Part shown: positions 34,462 to 43,280 of the stretch, one piece after another
Position numbering within the stretch: the stretch's first letter is position 1
How the letters are laid out: the number at the start of each line of letters is the position of its first letter
Program-made: the position numbers and the translations under genes
Assembly: GCA_031255415.1 (NCBI GenBank)
Contig: JAIRSO010000066.1
Span: 24,163 to 88,162 of the forward strand
Length of the DNA: 64,000 nt
Origin: Oscillospiraceae bacterium
Lineage (GTDB): Bacteria; Bacillota; Clostridia; Christensenellales; Aristaeellaceae
Direction: 5' to 3'
The notes under the pieces: generated by a model
Told to the model about the DNA's origin: nothing
What the model saw: only the letters and a program-made list of their open reading frames with translations
Database searches by the model: none

Positions 34462-36775
34462 CGGCGGGAGCCTCCTGTCCCGGCGGCAGTTCCGATACCG
34501 TCTCGCCGCCTGTATCCAGGGCGGGATACTCGATCCGCTGATGATACAATCCCGCCAGCGCCTCGCAGAACACCTTGCACACCGTGCTCACGTCCTTGAA
34601 CCGCAGCGGCGTATCGTCCATCTGTCCATCCTGTACCTTCTGGCGGACGACCGCCTGCACCGTCTGCTCGATCTTTTTCGCGGACGGCTGCGCGGTCGCG
34701 CGTACCGCCGCCTCGACGGAATCCGCCAGCATCAGCACGGCGGCCTCCCTCGTACGCGGACGCGGCTGATTGTACCTGAAGCGCGAGATCCGCGCGGCGT
34801 CGCCGTCCCGCTCGCGCGCCTTGTTATAGAAATAGAGCACCGGGGTGTCGCCGTGATGCTGGGATATCATATCGACGACCTGCCGGGGCAGACGATGCCT
34901 TTGCGCCAGCGCCGCGCCCTCGGCCACGTGAGCCATGATAAGCTGCGCGGAGGCGTAAGGGTCCATAGAGTCGTGGGGGTTGTCGGCAAGCTGATTCTCC
35001 TTGAAATACTGCGGGTGCGGCAGTTTGCCTATATCATGATAATATGCGCCGACGCGCACCAGCAGACCGTTGGCGCCGATAGCGTCCGCCGCCGCCTCGC
35101 CGATGTTCGCTACCATCAGCGAGTGCTGGTACGTGCCGGGAGCCTCCATCATCAGCCGCTGGAGCAGAGGCTGGTTGGGATTGGCTAGCTCTATGAGCCT
35201 GGCCGGCGTGACTACGTTGAACGCCCACTCCAGCACCGGCGCGAACCCCAGCGCCGCCAGCGCCGCCAGCAGTCCGCCGCCGCACGCGAGCAGCGCCTCG
35301 GAGAGTATCGACGACATGCTGTTGTTCGTAATGAACCCCAAAGCGAACATGCCGACCATATTGAACAGCGCGACATACGCGCCCGCGAACAGCGTCGTGA
35401 CGCGTTTGGATCGACCCGACATAACGAATATGCCCAGCGTGCCGCCCAGCATCCCCTGCGTTATCACGCGCGGCATCTGCTGCGCGAACGAACCCGCGCC
35501 TCGAGGCAGACATCCCAATAGCACGCATAGGAAAACGTTGAACGCGAAACCCGTTTGAGGCGATATCAGCGCGGCGGCTAACAGCGCGCCCAGCGCGAGC
35601 GGCGCTAGGTTCGGGGATATACCCTGCAGAGCCAGAGTAGCGCCGATCGTTATCAGCGCCAGAGTCGCAAGCAGAATCAGCTGCCTGGGCTGGCCTAACA
35701 GCTGTCTGTCAAACATCCGCAGGTACAGTATGAACACCATCAGCGTCAGCCCCACCAGCAGGCACACGCCGCCCAGCAGAGCGCGGTCTACAGGCCGCCC
35801 GCGCAGCATGCCCAGATCGTTCAGCAGTTTGATTTGATCCGCCGTCACGCGGTTTCCCGCAAGCACGATGTTCTGCCCCTGCTTGTAGTAAACCGGCTCG
35901 ACCGACTGGCGCGCTTCCTCGCGCCGCTGTTCGATCTCCTCCTGATTGAGGATCATGTTGGGCTGGATACTCGCGCGGATGGCGGGCATAGCGATGTTGT
36001 AGCATACGTCCAGAGGCATGTTGACGCTCAGTTGGCGCTGGATGCGGGAGACCGCGCCGTCGGTCTGGCCTTCGACGATCATAGCGTCCATGGCGTCGGA
36101 GAGCGCGCGCCGCGCCTGATCCGCCGCGTCCGCCAACTCCTGCGCCGACAGCCCCAGCAGTATCGTGGTCTGCCATGTGCTAAGGCTTAAGTCCGGGATA
36201 TATTTAGCCGCAGCGTCGTACTGCCCGCGCTGAAGCACGCCGTCGGGAGCGCGCGTCACCGCCGGACGCGCCGTAGCCGGAGGCGGCGTCGATCCGTCCG
36301 GAGCCGCGTCGCCCGCCTCCTCTATGTTCGCCTGTCCCGGCTCGGCGGACTCCGGCGCGGGAGGCGTATACGGCAGGGAGAACGAGCCGGTTCCATACTT
36401 CAGCGCCTCGCCGAACGCGCGCGCTTCCTCCAGTTGAACGAATATCGCGTCCAGCCGCGCCAGCGACTTCTCCCTCGCCCCGGCGGCCTCCATATAGCTG
36501 GGCGCGACCGCGGCTGCGGCGCGCTCGCGGTTGGCGTTCGTGGCGGCCTCGTCCAGTATATCCTTGTTAGCCGCTATGGTTTGGGGAGCGATGTCCCCAG
36601 CGCGTAAATCAAACTGCTTAGGCGACGACGACAGCGCGATGACGGCGGTCACGGCTACATACGCCGCGGCTCCAATCAGCGCGCACAAAACCGCGCTGCC
36701 CGTCAGCAGACGCTTTAACGCGCGCGATATACCGAGCCAGCCGGCATTGCCGCCGTTACCGTCCTCCACGATCAC
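34439..36775 (-). CDS. pgpH: 7TMR-HD phosphodiesterase PgpH (cyclic-di-AMP hydrolase type)
   Basis: 778 residues. One N-terminal membrane helix, an extracytoplasmic 7TMR-HDED domain (about 55-330), seven membrane helices and a cytoplasmic HD domain with HSLMVANIGEAAADAI and AYYHDIGKL. The family degrades c-di-AMP, important for cell-wall and potassium balance. The extracellular region has a Pro/Ala insertion (residues near 140-170) not seen in shorter homologs. It lies between phoH and ybeY, the same place as Bacillus yqfF. Confidence 0.94.
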   Translation of the reverse strand: MIVEDGNGGNAGWLGISRALKRLLTGSAVLCALIGAAAYVAVTAVIALSSSPKQFDLRAGDIAPQTIAANKDILDEAATNANRERAAAAVAPSYMEAAGAREKSLARLDAIFVQLEEARAFGEALKYGTGSFSLPYTPPAPESAEPGQANIEEAGDAAPDGSTPPPATARPAVTRAPDGVLQRGQYDAAAKYIPDLSLSTWQTTILLGLSAQELADAADQARRALSDAMDAMIVEGQTDGAVSRIQRQLSVNMPLDVCYNIAMPAIRASIQPNMILNQEEIEQRREEARQSVEPVYYKQGQNIVLAGNRVTADQIKLLNDLGMLRGRPVDRALLGGVCLLVGLTLMVFILYLRMFDRQLLGQPRQLILLATLALITIGATLALQGISPNLAPLALGALLAAALISPQTGFAFNVFLCVLLGCLPRGAGSFAQQMPRVITQGMLGGTLGIFVMSGRSKRVTTLFAGAYVALFNMVGMFALGFITNNSMSSILSEALLACGGGLLAALAALGFAPVLEWAFNVVTPARLIELANPNQPLLQRLMMEAPGTYQHSLMVANIGEAAADAIGANGLLVRVGAYYHDIGKLPHPQYFKENQLADNPHDSMDPYASAQLIMAHVAEGAALAQRHRLPRQVVDMISQHHGDTPVLYFYNKARERDGDAARISRFRYNQPRPRTREAAVLMLADSVEAAVRATAQPSAKKIEQTVQAVVRQKVQDGQMDDTPLRFKDVSTVCKVFCEALAGLYHQRIEYPALDTGGETVSELPPGQEAPADDGQGKG

Positions 36776-37866
36776 CCCTCCCGTCTGCGGCGTTCGTATT
36801 TCTCATACGCCTTGACCACCGCCTGCACCAGCTCATGGCGCACCACGTCCCTATGCGTCAGGTATGATATCCCTATCCCGTTCACCCCGCGCAGAGCCTC
36901 CACGGCCTCCACCAGCCCCGAGCGCTTCCCGTGCGGCAGATCGATCTGCGTAACGTCCCCGGTTATGACCATCCGCGATCCCAAACCCATCCGAGTGAGG
37001 AACATCTTCATCTGTTCGCCCGTCGTGTTCTGCGCCTCGTCGAGCACGACGAACGCGTCGGACAGCGTGCGTCCGCGCATGTACGCCAGCGGCGCGACCT
37101 CGACGGTTCCCCTCTCCGCCAGTTTCTGGTACGACTCAACGCCCAGCAGATCGTACATCGCGTCGTACAGCGGGCGCAGGTACGGATCGACCTTCTGCGC
37201 CAGATCGCCGGGCAGGAAACCCAGTTTCTCGCCGGCCTCGACGGCGGGTCGGGTTAATATGATCCGCTCGACCTCCTTATTGCGCAGAGCCAGAGAGGCC
37301 ATTGCCATAGCCAGGTATGTCTTGCCGGTGCCCGCCGGGCCGATCGCGAACACCATGCGCTGGCTTCGCATCGCCTGGACGTACTGCTTCTGCCCCAACG
37401 TGCGGCTGGTCACGGGCTTGCCCCTGTGCGTGATCGTTATCACGTCTGAGAGTATCTCTTCCAGCCTGTCCAACTGTCCCTCGCGCGCGAGCGACACGGC
37501 GTAGCGTATCCGCGCGCGGTCTATAGGTTCGCGCTTGCGCTGCATCTCAAGCGCTTTATTGAGCACCGACGAAGCCAGCGACACGGCCTGTTCCGATCCG
37601 GTGAACGTCAATTCCTCGCCGCGCAGCGCGACCGCTGCGCCTGTCTCCTGTTCCAGCGCGCGGATATTCTCGTCGTTTACTCCGAAAAGCTGGAGCGCCT
37701 GATCCAGGTTGTCCACGTCCAGCCTCACGCTTATCGATTCGGGCAAAGCATCCGCCTCCGCACCTTTGATACGCTCCGTCCCGTCGACCGCTTCCCGCAG
37801 CGCCGGACGATCCCCGTCTTCGCGCCGACCCGCCGCGTCCAAGCGGGCGCGCGGCTTAGCGGTCAT
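36772..37866 (-). CDS. phoH: PhoH-like ATPase
   Basis: 364 residues with a P-loop ([12 protein letters not shown]) and Walker B VVLDEAQN, then [13 protein letters not shown]. The first ~45 residues are a low-complexity extension rich in Arg and Glu before the usual start of the family. PhoH-like proteins are helicase-related ATPases, often linked to YbeY and RNA metabolism, and both are in this operon. ATG overlaps the yqfD stop (ATGA) and the stop overlaps pgpH. Confidence 0.94.
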   Translation of the reverse strand: MTAKPRARLDAAGRREDGDRPALREAVDGTERIKGAEADALPESISVRLDVDNLDQALQLFGVNDENIRALEQETGAAVALRGEELTFTGSEQAVSLASSVLNKALEMQRKREPIDRARIRYAVSLAREGQLDRLEEILSDVITITHRGKPVTSRTLGQKQYVQAMRSQRMVFAIGPAGTGKTYLAMAMASLALRNKEVERIILTRPAVEAGEKLGFLPGDLAQKVDPYLRPLYDAMYDLLGVESYQKLAERGTVEVAPLAYMRGRTLSDAFVVLDEAQNTTGEQMKMFLTRMGLGSRMVITGDVTQIDLPHGKRSGLVEAVEALRGVNGIGISYLTHRDVVRHELVQAVVKAYEKYERRRREG

Positions 37867-39020
37867 TTGGCGATATTCTCCAGCACCTCCAATGTAAGAT
37901 GCGCCTTTATGCCGGGATTCATCCCCGATTCGGAGCTATTATCTATAATACTATATTCTACCCATTTGTCAATAATGGGCTTATCAAGTCCGGCGGCTTC
38001 GCGCGCCAACCTCAACGCGGCGAGAGCGGCCTCCTGCTTAACGTCCTCCTCGGCGCGCGGCCTGGATTCCAGCGCGACGGGCGCGTATTCCTCCAGCCGC
38101 ACCCACAGCGGCAGAACCGCGCCTATCAATACCGCGCGCGCCTGCGCGTCTACCGCTTGCGCGCCGTCGAAATCAGGCGCGGGATCCGGCGACCACTCCC
38201 CCCACGGCGTTACGAACACCTTGCGCGAGATAGGCTCGCCGTCGGGTACGGACGCGATTTCCGCCATCGGAACGATCGCCTCCGCCGTGTACCATACCCG
38301 CGCTATAGCCTCTCCCCTCGCGGCTACGGGATTCGTCGATCCCCCCCACCCGCGTTCCTCGCCCTTTATCAGCAGCTGGCCTTTGCGCACCGCGTCGCCC
38401 TGCTTGACCCGCGCCGCGCCCGCCGCCACCCGCATCGACTCTATCACCCCGTCCCGCGACGCGTATATATCCCTGGGTTGATCGGACAAATCCGACTCCG
38501 CGCGCGGCGCGCCCTGCACGCAGTATACCTTAAGCCGCACCCCGTCCAGCGATACGCTCACCCACGCCAGCCCGCTGAGCCTGCGGCTCAGCAGCGCGCG
38601 CAGTTCTTCAACGTCGATGTTCATGCTGAATCGGCCCGGCGTGATCTCGTTCTCCAGCAAAGCCCGGCGCACCTCGCCCAGATACGGCCCCGCGCCGTGA
38701 ATCTGTATCGACCAAACGCAGTTGCACATGTACCAAGCCACCGCTAGGAACACTATCACCCCTGCCGCCAGCGCGGCGCGCCTCCACGCGAAATCGCGCA
38801 GCCGGGGCAGTCCCGTCACCTTGCGGACGGTCAGCTTCCAGTCGTATTTTTTAGCCAGCGCCTTTATATGTTTGAACTGGCTGGAGGCTACCGCCGCCGT
38901 TATGACGCGCACCCTCGGGCGCCGCACATCCGATAGTATTACGCCCGTATCCACGCACTGGTTCAGCAGACGCTCCAGCGACAGCCCCTCAACGGCAAAC
39001 CGCACGGTACCGCCGTACAT
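37863..39020 (-). CDS. yqfD: Sporulation protein YqfD
   Basis: 385 residues. The soluble N-terminal part includes FAVEGLSLERLLNQCVD. A membrane helix (AALAAGVIVFLAVAWYMC) near residue 95 is followed by YqfD-type repeats with WSIQIHGA and ISVQG-like segments. In Bacillus the yqfC-yqfD pair is made in the mother cell under sigma-E and is needed for spore formation. It is translationally coupled to phoH. Confidence 0.92.
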   Translation of the reverse strand: MYGGTVRFAVEGLSLERLLNQCVDTGVILSDVRRPRVRVITAAVASSQFKHIKALAKKYDWKLTVRKVTGLPRLRDFAWRRAALAAGVIVFLAVAWYMCNCVWSIQIHGAGPYLGEVRRALLENEITPGRFSMNIDVEELRALLSRRLSGLAWVSVSLDGVRLKVYCVQGAPRAESDLSDQPRDIYASRDGVIESMRVAAGAARVKQGDAVRKGQLLIKGEERGWGGSTNPVAARGEAIARVWYTAEAIVPMAEIASVPDGEPISRKVFVTPWGEWSPDPAPDFDGAQAVDAQARAVLIGAVLPLWVRLEEYAPVALESRPRAEEDVKQEAALAALRLAREAAGLDKPIIDKWVEYSIIDNSSESGMNPGIKAHLTLEVLENIAK

Positions 39021-39023
39021 ATT

Positions 39024-39350
39024 CTATCGCTCCTTATCCGCGCGGCAGCGCGAACCAGCCGCGCCGGTCTCCGGCGCGCCGTCGAAACATATGGTCTGGA
39101 TCTCGCCGCGCAGCATCATATCGTGACGGCCCATGCGCGCCAGCGACAGATCGCTGCCCAGTATGGTCAGCGTTCCCAGGCCGGTGCGCATGCGAATCCG
39201 GGTCGAGCCGTACTCCAGCGCGCCGTGATGGTTCTCCAGCGTCATGCTGCTGTTGCCATGCAACACCAAGCGCGGCAAACCCAGCACTACGTCTTCCGGC
39301 AAACCCAGCTGCTGCGCGTGGCGGATCGTCCGGCGTTTACCTTTGCGCAT
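39024..39350 (-). CDS. yqfC: YabP/YqfC family sporulation protein
   Basis: 108 residues. Family pattern: LPEDVVLGLPRLVLHGN, then LENHHGALEY and LTILGSDLSLARMG. It is thought to act with YqfD at the forespore membrane. First gene of the eight-gene minus-strand block ending with recO. GAGGGGAG precedes the ATG. An AT-rich GAGTATAC element lies upstream on the minus strand, but I could not fit a sigma-E promoter with confidence. Confidence 0.9.
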   Translation of the reverse strand: MRKGKRRTIRHAQQLGLPEDVVLGLPRLVLHGNSSMTLENHHGALEYGSTRIRMRTGLGTLTILGSDLSLARMGRHDMMLRGEIQTICFDGAPETGAAGSRCRADKER

Positions 39351-39519
39351 GCCCCGCTCCCCTCACGCTGGCGCGCGCACGCGCGCGGCGGTAATTTAGG
39401 TATTAGGTATACTCTATGGCGGTTCGCGGAAAAGCATGTCATCTGATGCGGGCACGTCCGCCGGACGGCGCGCATATCTATATGCCGGAGTATACTTTAC
39501 ATCAACCGGAGGATTATGT

Positions 39520-39807
39520 ATGACCGCGTCAGCCGTATCGCACTGCGCCGCTAACGCCTGCCCGCCCGAAGCCGGCGAGTTGTTCGAGGGTTTGCTGGAC
39601 GGCTTCGCCCTGTTGCAGAACGGCGCGGCCTCGTATGTCTACGCTCTATGCGGCGCGCTGTCAAACGGCATTGATTACAGCCCGTCCGCCGGGCGTACGC
39701 TCGAGCTTAACCAACTCGCGCTGGAAGCCATGACCCACGCCGCCGGAATGGCCTCGTCCATAGGCCGATCCGTCTGCTGTATAACGCATTATATTACAGA
39801 TGTATGA
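39520..39807 (+). CDS. Small hypothetical protein
   Basis: 95 residues, not recognised. ATG at 39520 follows GGAGGA by 5 nt, which argues for a real gene. Cys-containing start (SHCAANACPPEAGELFEGLLDG, quoted as CAANACPPEAGELFEG), then a helical middle. No signal or membrane segment. It is transcribed divergently from yqfC and toward the DnaA-box cluster, with the first terminator 340 bp downstream. Confidence 0.6.
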   Translation: MTASAVSHCAANACPPEAGELFEGLLDGFALLQNGAASYVYALCGALSNGIDYSPSAGRTLELNQLALEAMTHAAGMASSIGRSVCCITHYITDV

Positions 39808-39835
39808 CGGACAATGATGGTCACGGAACGCTTAT

Positions 39836-40006
39836 TTATCCACAACTGAAGCGGGGTTGTTGATAAGTTTGTGGATAACGGTTCGTTTCCATCCACATAG
39901 AGGCTTGGACTGTGCACAACGCGGTGGATTCGGTGATAAAATCCATTGTTTACGGGATGTTTGGCAAGCTGGTTATCCACAGCGCGCGGCAGGCGGGTTA
40001 TCAACA
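39836..40006. other. Cluster of DnaA boxes (possible origin or DnaA-titration site)
   Basis: TTATCCACA matches exactly at 39836-39844 (+), 39870-39878 (-) and 39973-39981 (+). One-mismatch boxes TTATCAACA are at 39858-39866 (-) and 39998-40006 (+), and a weak one at 39889-39897. Three perfect and two near-perfect 9-mers in 171 bp is far above chance. An AT-rich palindrome ATATTTT-CTT-AAAATAT follows at 40021-40037, in the position of an unwinding element. No dnaA, dnaN or rpmH gene is near. Confidence 0.7.
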
Positions 40007-40148
40007 TAGAGCGCGCGTCATATTTTCTTAAAATATTACCGCATACGCGCGCAATCGCGGGATGATTCTGTCGGATGGCCTCGTTTATTGAGTGAAGTTT
40101 CAAACGCGGATCGCATACGCGGACAAGGCTCCCCCCTCTTTCCGAGCG

Positions 40149-40184
40149 CGCGCGGCGGACCCCCTCCCGCCGCGTGTTTTTTTT
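40149..40184 (+). terminator. Strong intrinsic terminator, orphan
   Basis: CGCGGCGG (40151-40158) pairs perfectly with CCGCCGCG (40167-40174), loop ACCCCCTC, then eight Ts at 40177-40184. No CDS ends close upstream: the 39520 gene ends at 39807. It may end that transcript, or a short untranslated RNA from the DnaA-box region. Confidence 0.88.
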
Positions 40185-40284
40185 CGCGATAATAGAATGT
40201 TTTTTTGGAAAAGCCGGGATGAAAGAAGGATTCCCGAGCGTTGTATGATTGAAGTTTCTAAGACGCAGCGAGATCGCTGTAGAG

Positions 40285-40319
40285 CCGGCGCGAACCCCTC
40301 CGCGCCGGTGTTTATTTTT
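40285..40319 (+). terminator. Second intrinsic terminator, directly before the ferritin-like gene
   Basis: CCGGCGCG (40285-40292) pairs with CGCGCCGG (40301-40308), loop AACCCCTC, then TGTTTATTTTT. It ends only a few bases before the Shine-Dalgarno of the next gene, so it could be an attenuator of that gene or the end of an RNA made from 40185-40284. Its loop closely resembles that of the first terminator. Confidence 0.75.
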
Positions 40320-40335
40320 GGTTAGGAGTCTGCGC

Positions 40336-40806
40336 ATGGCGGATCATGAATCCGGTTGGGTAGTCAACGCCATTGAAGTGGCGCGCGAGATAGAGCGGCG
40401 CGGGATCGCGCTGTATAAACGCGCGTCGCGCGTAGCGTCCGCGGAGGAGCTGCGCGCTCTGTTACTGCGCCTGATGGATGAGGAAACGACGCACCTTAAC
40501 TATTTTGAGTCGCTGGCTGATACGCGCGCGCGACTTGACGAAACGTCCGGATCGCTCGCGTCCGCGCTTGCGGCGGAGGCGTATCTCCCCGGAGGACTGA
40601 TGCAGATGGCGGGCGAGGGCGCGTTCGAGTCCGCGGATAAATTGCTGGACGCGGCTATCAAAGCAGAGAACGATTCCATTGAGTTTTACGGGAAACTAGC
40701 CGGCAGCGCGCCGGACGACGTCCGCGCGCGGATCGAGGAGATTCTGGATCAGGAACGCGCGCATCTTTCGGAATTGACCGGATGGAAGCAGGGAAACGCT
40801 AACTAA
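40336..40806 (+). CDS. Ferritin-like (rubrerythrin-type) diiron protein
   Basis: 156 residues forming a four-helix bundle. Two ExxH motifs (EETTHLNYF and QERAHLSEL), with additional Glu in REIERRGIALY and KAENDSIEFY, give a diiron site like rubrerythrin's ferritin-like domain. There is no C-terminal rubredoxin domain. The protein probably reduces peroxide or handles iron in an anaerobe. ATG at 40336 follows AGGAG; the open frame upstream runs through a terminator and is not coding. A T-rich terminator lies directly before the gene, so attenuation is possible. Confidence 0.88.
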   Translation: MADHESGWVVNAIEVAREIERRGIALYKRASRVASAEELRALLLRLMDEETTHLNYFESLADTRARLDETSGSLASALAAEAYLPGGLMQMAGEGAFESADKLLDAAIKAENDSIEFYGKLAGSAPDDVRARIEEILDQERAHLSELTGWKQGNAN

Positions 40807-40824
40807 ATTGCGTCCGCGCGCGCC

Positions 40825-40906
40825 GATAATCGCGTTAAGATAATCCGTTGCGATAATCACGCGCCGATAAACCCGCCGCGATAATTACGCTTCGATAATC
40901 GCATAC
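40825..40906. repeat. Six tandem copies of a 14-bp GATAATC repeat
   Basis: GATAA(T/A) units begin at 40825, 40839, 40852, 40866, 40880 and 40894, a period of 14, 13, 14, 14, 14 bp. The consensus is about GATAATCxCGCxxC. It fills the 104-bp gap between the ferritin-like gene and the 3' end of the AI-2E gene. Confidence 0.85.
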
Positions 40907-40910
40907 CGCT

Positions 40911-42101
40911 CTAACCGCCCTTGTTAGTCTTGCGCCTGGCTCTGCGGCGCGGCGAGGCCAGCCTGGGTATCGTCAGCACAATCTCCGGCTCGGCGATTGC
41001 GGGTATGGGCGGCTGGGGATCGGTCAGGTAGGTCAATACGGTCATGATCATCATCAGCAGGATTGGCCCGATTATCATCCCCGTCACACCTATCGCGCGG
41101 TAACTGGCGTACATGCTCATCATCGTAGCCAGCGGATGCAGGCCGATGTTGTGCCCGATAAGCCTAGGCTCCAAGGTTTGGCGCACTATGCCGATGATCA
41201 AGTATAATAACAGGCATCCCACCCCGCGCCGGAAGTCGGACGCGAAAAACCCCGCTAGCGACATAGGTATCAGGAACAATCCCGTTCCGATTATGGGCAG
41301 AGCGTCCAATATCGCGATCACCGCCGCCAGCAGAAGCACGTAGTTCATCCTTATCAGCGAGAACCCTATGGATAATTCAGTGAACGTGACGAGCAGCATG
41401 ATCAGCTGCGCGCGCATCTGCCCGACTAAACCCCTGAATAGATTGGCCTTGATCTGCGCGCCGCCCTGCCTCGCGCCCGCGGGAAGCAGCGACTTTAGGA
41501 ACTTGATGATCCGATCCTTATCCGCGCTTAAGTAAAACGTGCCCATGAACGTCAGCGTTGTAAACAACAGCGCTTGCGGCACCGTCACAGTCGCCGTGTT
41601 CCACAGTCCGCGCGCCAGCGACGAGGCGAACGTACTGGCTGCGCTCGTGATCGAGCTGCCCAGCGTGACGATCTGCTGCCATATCGCCGCGCGCGTCTCG
41701 TCCGTTATCAGGTCGATATCCTTGAGTCGATCGTCCAGCCAATCCATCGCGCCCGTTACCCAGTCGGTGACGTGGCGCGGGGTCGTCAGCGCGATATCGC
41801 GCAGCTCGCTGAACACGCGCGAAGATAAAGCCAGCGCGGCGAACAGTATCCCGGCCAGCAGAAGCACGGTGCATATCCCAGCCGCGACCGCGCGCCTCGC
41901 ACCCATCCCGCCGAATAATTTGGACAGCAGTTTCACCAGCGGCTCGATGGCGGCGGCGAACACCAGCGCCACTATAAACGGCGCGACATACGGCAGCAGC
42001 AGGCTCACCACCGCGACAAGCCCCAGCATCGTCAGCACGATGGCGGTCTTGCGCGGCAGATCGTTGAACCGCTTATTCAGCGCGGACAGCCGTTCCCACA
42101 T
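40911..42101 (-). CDS. AI-2E family transporter
   Basis: 396 residues with about eight membrane segments. Paired helices at the start (VLTMLGLVAVVSLLLPYVAPFIVALVF in parts) and the conserved C-terminal block LEPRLIGHNIGLHPLATMMSMYASYRAIG (here: LEPRLIGHNIGLHPL) mark the AI-2E/YdiK/YtvI family, which exports autoinducer-like or other small molecules. The last residues are basic. ATG follows GGGAGGG. It ends next to the 14-bp repeat array. Confidence 0.92.
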   Translation of the reverse strand: MWERLSALNKRFNDLPRKTAIVLTMLGLVAVVSLLLPYVAPFIVALVFAAAIEPLVKLLSKLFGGMGARRAVAAGICTVLLLAGILFAALALSSRVFSELRDIALTTPRHVTDWVTGAMDWLDDRLKDIDLITDETRAAIWQQIVTLGSSITSAASTFASSLARGLWNTATVTVPQALLFTTLTFMGTFYLSADKDRIIKFLKSLLPAGARQGGAQIKANLFRGLVGQMRAQLIMLLVTFTELSIGFSLIRMNYVLLLAAVIAILDALPIIGTGLFLIPMSLAGFFASDFRRGVGCLLLYLIIGIVRQTLEPRLIGHNIGLHPLATMMSMYASYRAIGVTGMIIGPILLMMIMTVLTYLTDPQPPIPAIAEPEIVLTIPRLASPRRRARRKTNKGG

Positions 42102-42141
42102 CCCGTCTATCCCTCCCGCCGTTTATACCCGCTCAATAATA

Positions 42142-43209
42142 CTATCCCGCCTTGTATATCCCTATGTATAAAACGCCGCCCCCCGCGTATGTCTCGAACA
42201 TTATCGGGAAGCCGAAATCGTTGCGGAATCGAAGGTCAAGCGACGCGTTGCCCACCGCCGCGTCCACTCCGTGGGGCACATATACCGCGCCGCTGGGTCC
42301 GTGCGCGCGCCTTAACAGCACCGTTATGCCGCGCAGAGGCAGCAGCGCGTTGTATAATGTCGTCGAAACCTGGCACGTACCCCCGCCGTAGCCGGGCATC
42401 GTCGTGCCGTTGATCAATATTGGCGCTTCCATGTATCCGCGCATGCCGCTGTAGGGGCCTAGCCACTTATTGAATGATAACTCCTCGCCCGGGAGCATGA
42501 TCCGCCCCTGCATATAGTTGCACGCTACTTCTATGTTATTCATCCGCCCGATATTTAATTGATCCTCTTGAGTCGGGTACGCGGTGTTGAACGCGGCGAT
42601 CAGCCGCCCGGGTTTCGCCGCGAGCGCGTCGGGTGACACCGGCTCCAAATCCTTCAATCCCGACGCGTGCACGTAGCCGTACTGCCTGAAGTACGCGGTC
42701 TTTGCCCAGCCGTTGTCTATGGAGATGATCGACACGCGCGCGCCGGCGGGCAGGTTCATCAGCGTGGATGATCCTGTTGACGGGCCGTCGTACATCGGCG
42801 CGTCGTATATCACCGTCGCGGCGTGCCTGGACGGGGTCGCGCCGTAGCGGAGCGCGTCCGGATCCAACTGCCTGGTGACGTCCACCAAGTGGCGCAGTAC
42901 GTAACCCTCCGTCGATTCCTCGCCGACGGTCTTGCGCACGTACAGCCATTCCGGTTCGACGCGGAGGATGCGCACGGTATCCTCCGCTTCGTAGTATCCC
43001 AGCGGCTGCGCGCCTCGATCCGCGCTGGAGCGGATCGCCATGCTGACCAGAGCCTCCCCGGCGTACACAGGCTCGACGGAGGCCGCGCCCGCGCATAACG
43101 CCCGCGACAGTATCGCGGCCGCCAGCGCGAGGGAAGCCAGCCCCCTTCCGGAGCGGAGCGCCTCCTTTACCAGAAGGAGTCCGTGCTTGATTGGCGCGAT
43201 TGCGGACAT
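42142..43209 (-). CDS. Secreted VanW family protein with SH3-like domain
   Basis: 355 residues. A signal peptide or anchor is near residues 20-45. A SH3-like segment follows (YDAPMYDGPSTGSSTLMNLPAG region, near 150-190). The VanW domain is at the C-terminus: LPGEELSFNKWLGPYSG and GGGTCQVSTTLYNA. VanW domains occur in cell-wall and vancomycin-resistance clusters, with unknown biochemistry. I chose the ATG at 43209 (AAGGAAGG 7 nt before). It is followed 40 bp later by the AI-2E gene. Confidence 0.88.
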   Translation of the reverse strand: MSAIAPIKHGLLLVKEALRSGRGLASLALAAAILSRALCAGAASVEPVYAGEALVSMAIRSSADRGAQPLGYYEAEDTVRILRVEPEWLYVRKTVGEESTEGYVLRHLVDVTRQLDPDALRYGATPSRHAATVIYDAPMYDGPSTGSSTLMNLPAGARVSIISIDNGWAKTAYFRQYGYVHASGLKDLEPVSPDALAAKPGRLIAAFNTAYPTQEDQLNIGRMNNIEVACNYMQGRIMLPGEELSFNKWLGPYSGMRGYMEAPILINGTTMPGYGGGTCQVSTTLYNALLPLRGITVLLRRAHGPSGAVYVPHGVDAAVGNASLDLRFRNDFGFPIMFETYAGGGVLYIGIYKAG

Positions 43210-43280
43210 AGCGTTACCTTCCTTTGTGCTCAACGCGTTCTGTGGGACGGCTGAGGCGCATATGATATCCTCAGATACTG

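Noticed and set aside
39836-40043. Firm call of chromosomal oriC
   Set aside because: Boxes and AT-rich region fit, but gene orientation does not diverge from here and dnaA is not adjacent; kept as a candidate only.
39789-40337. 182-codon minus-strand ORF across the DnaA-box region
   Set aside because: It runs over DnaA boxes, an AT-rich palindrome and two terminators, with no Shine-Dalgarno and no family resemblance. It is a by-product of the sequence.
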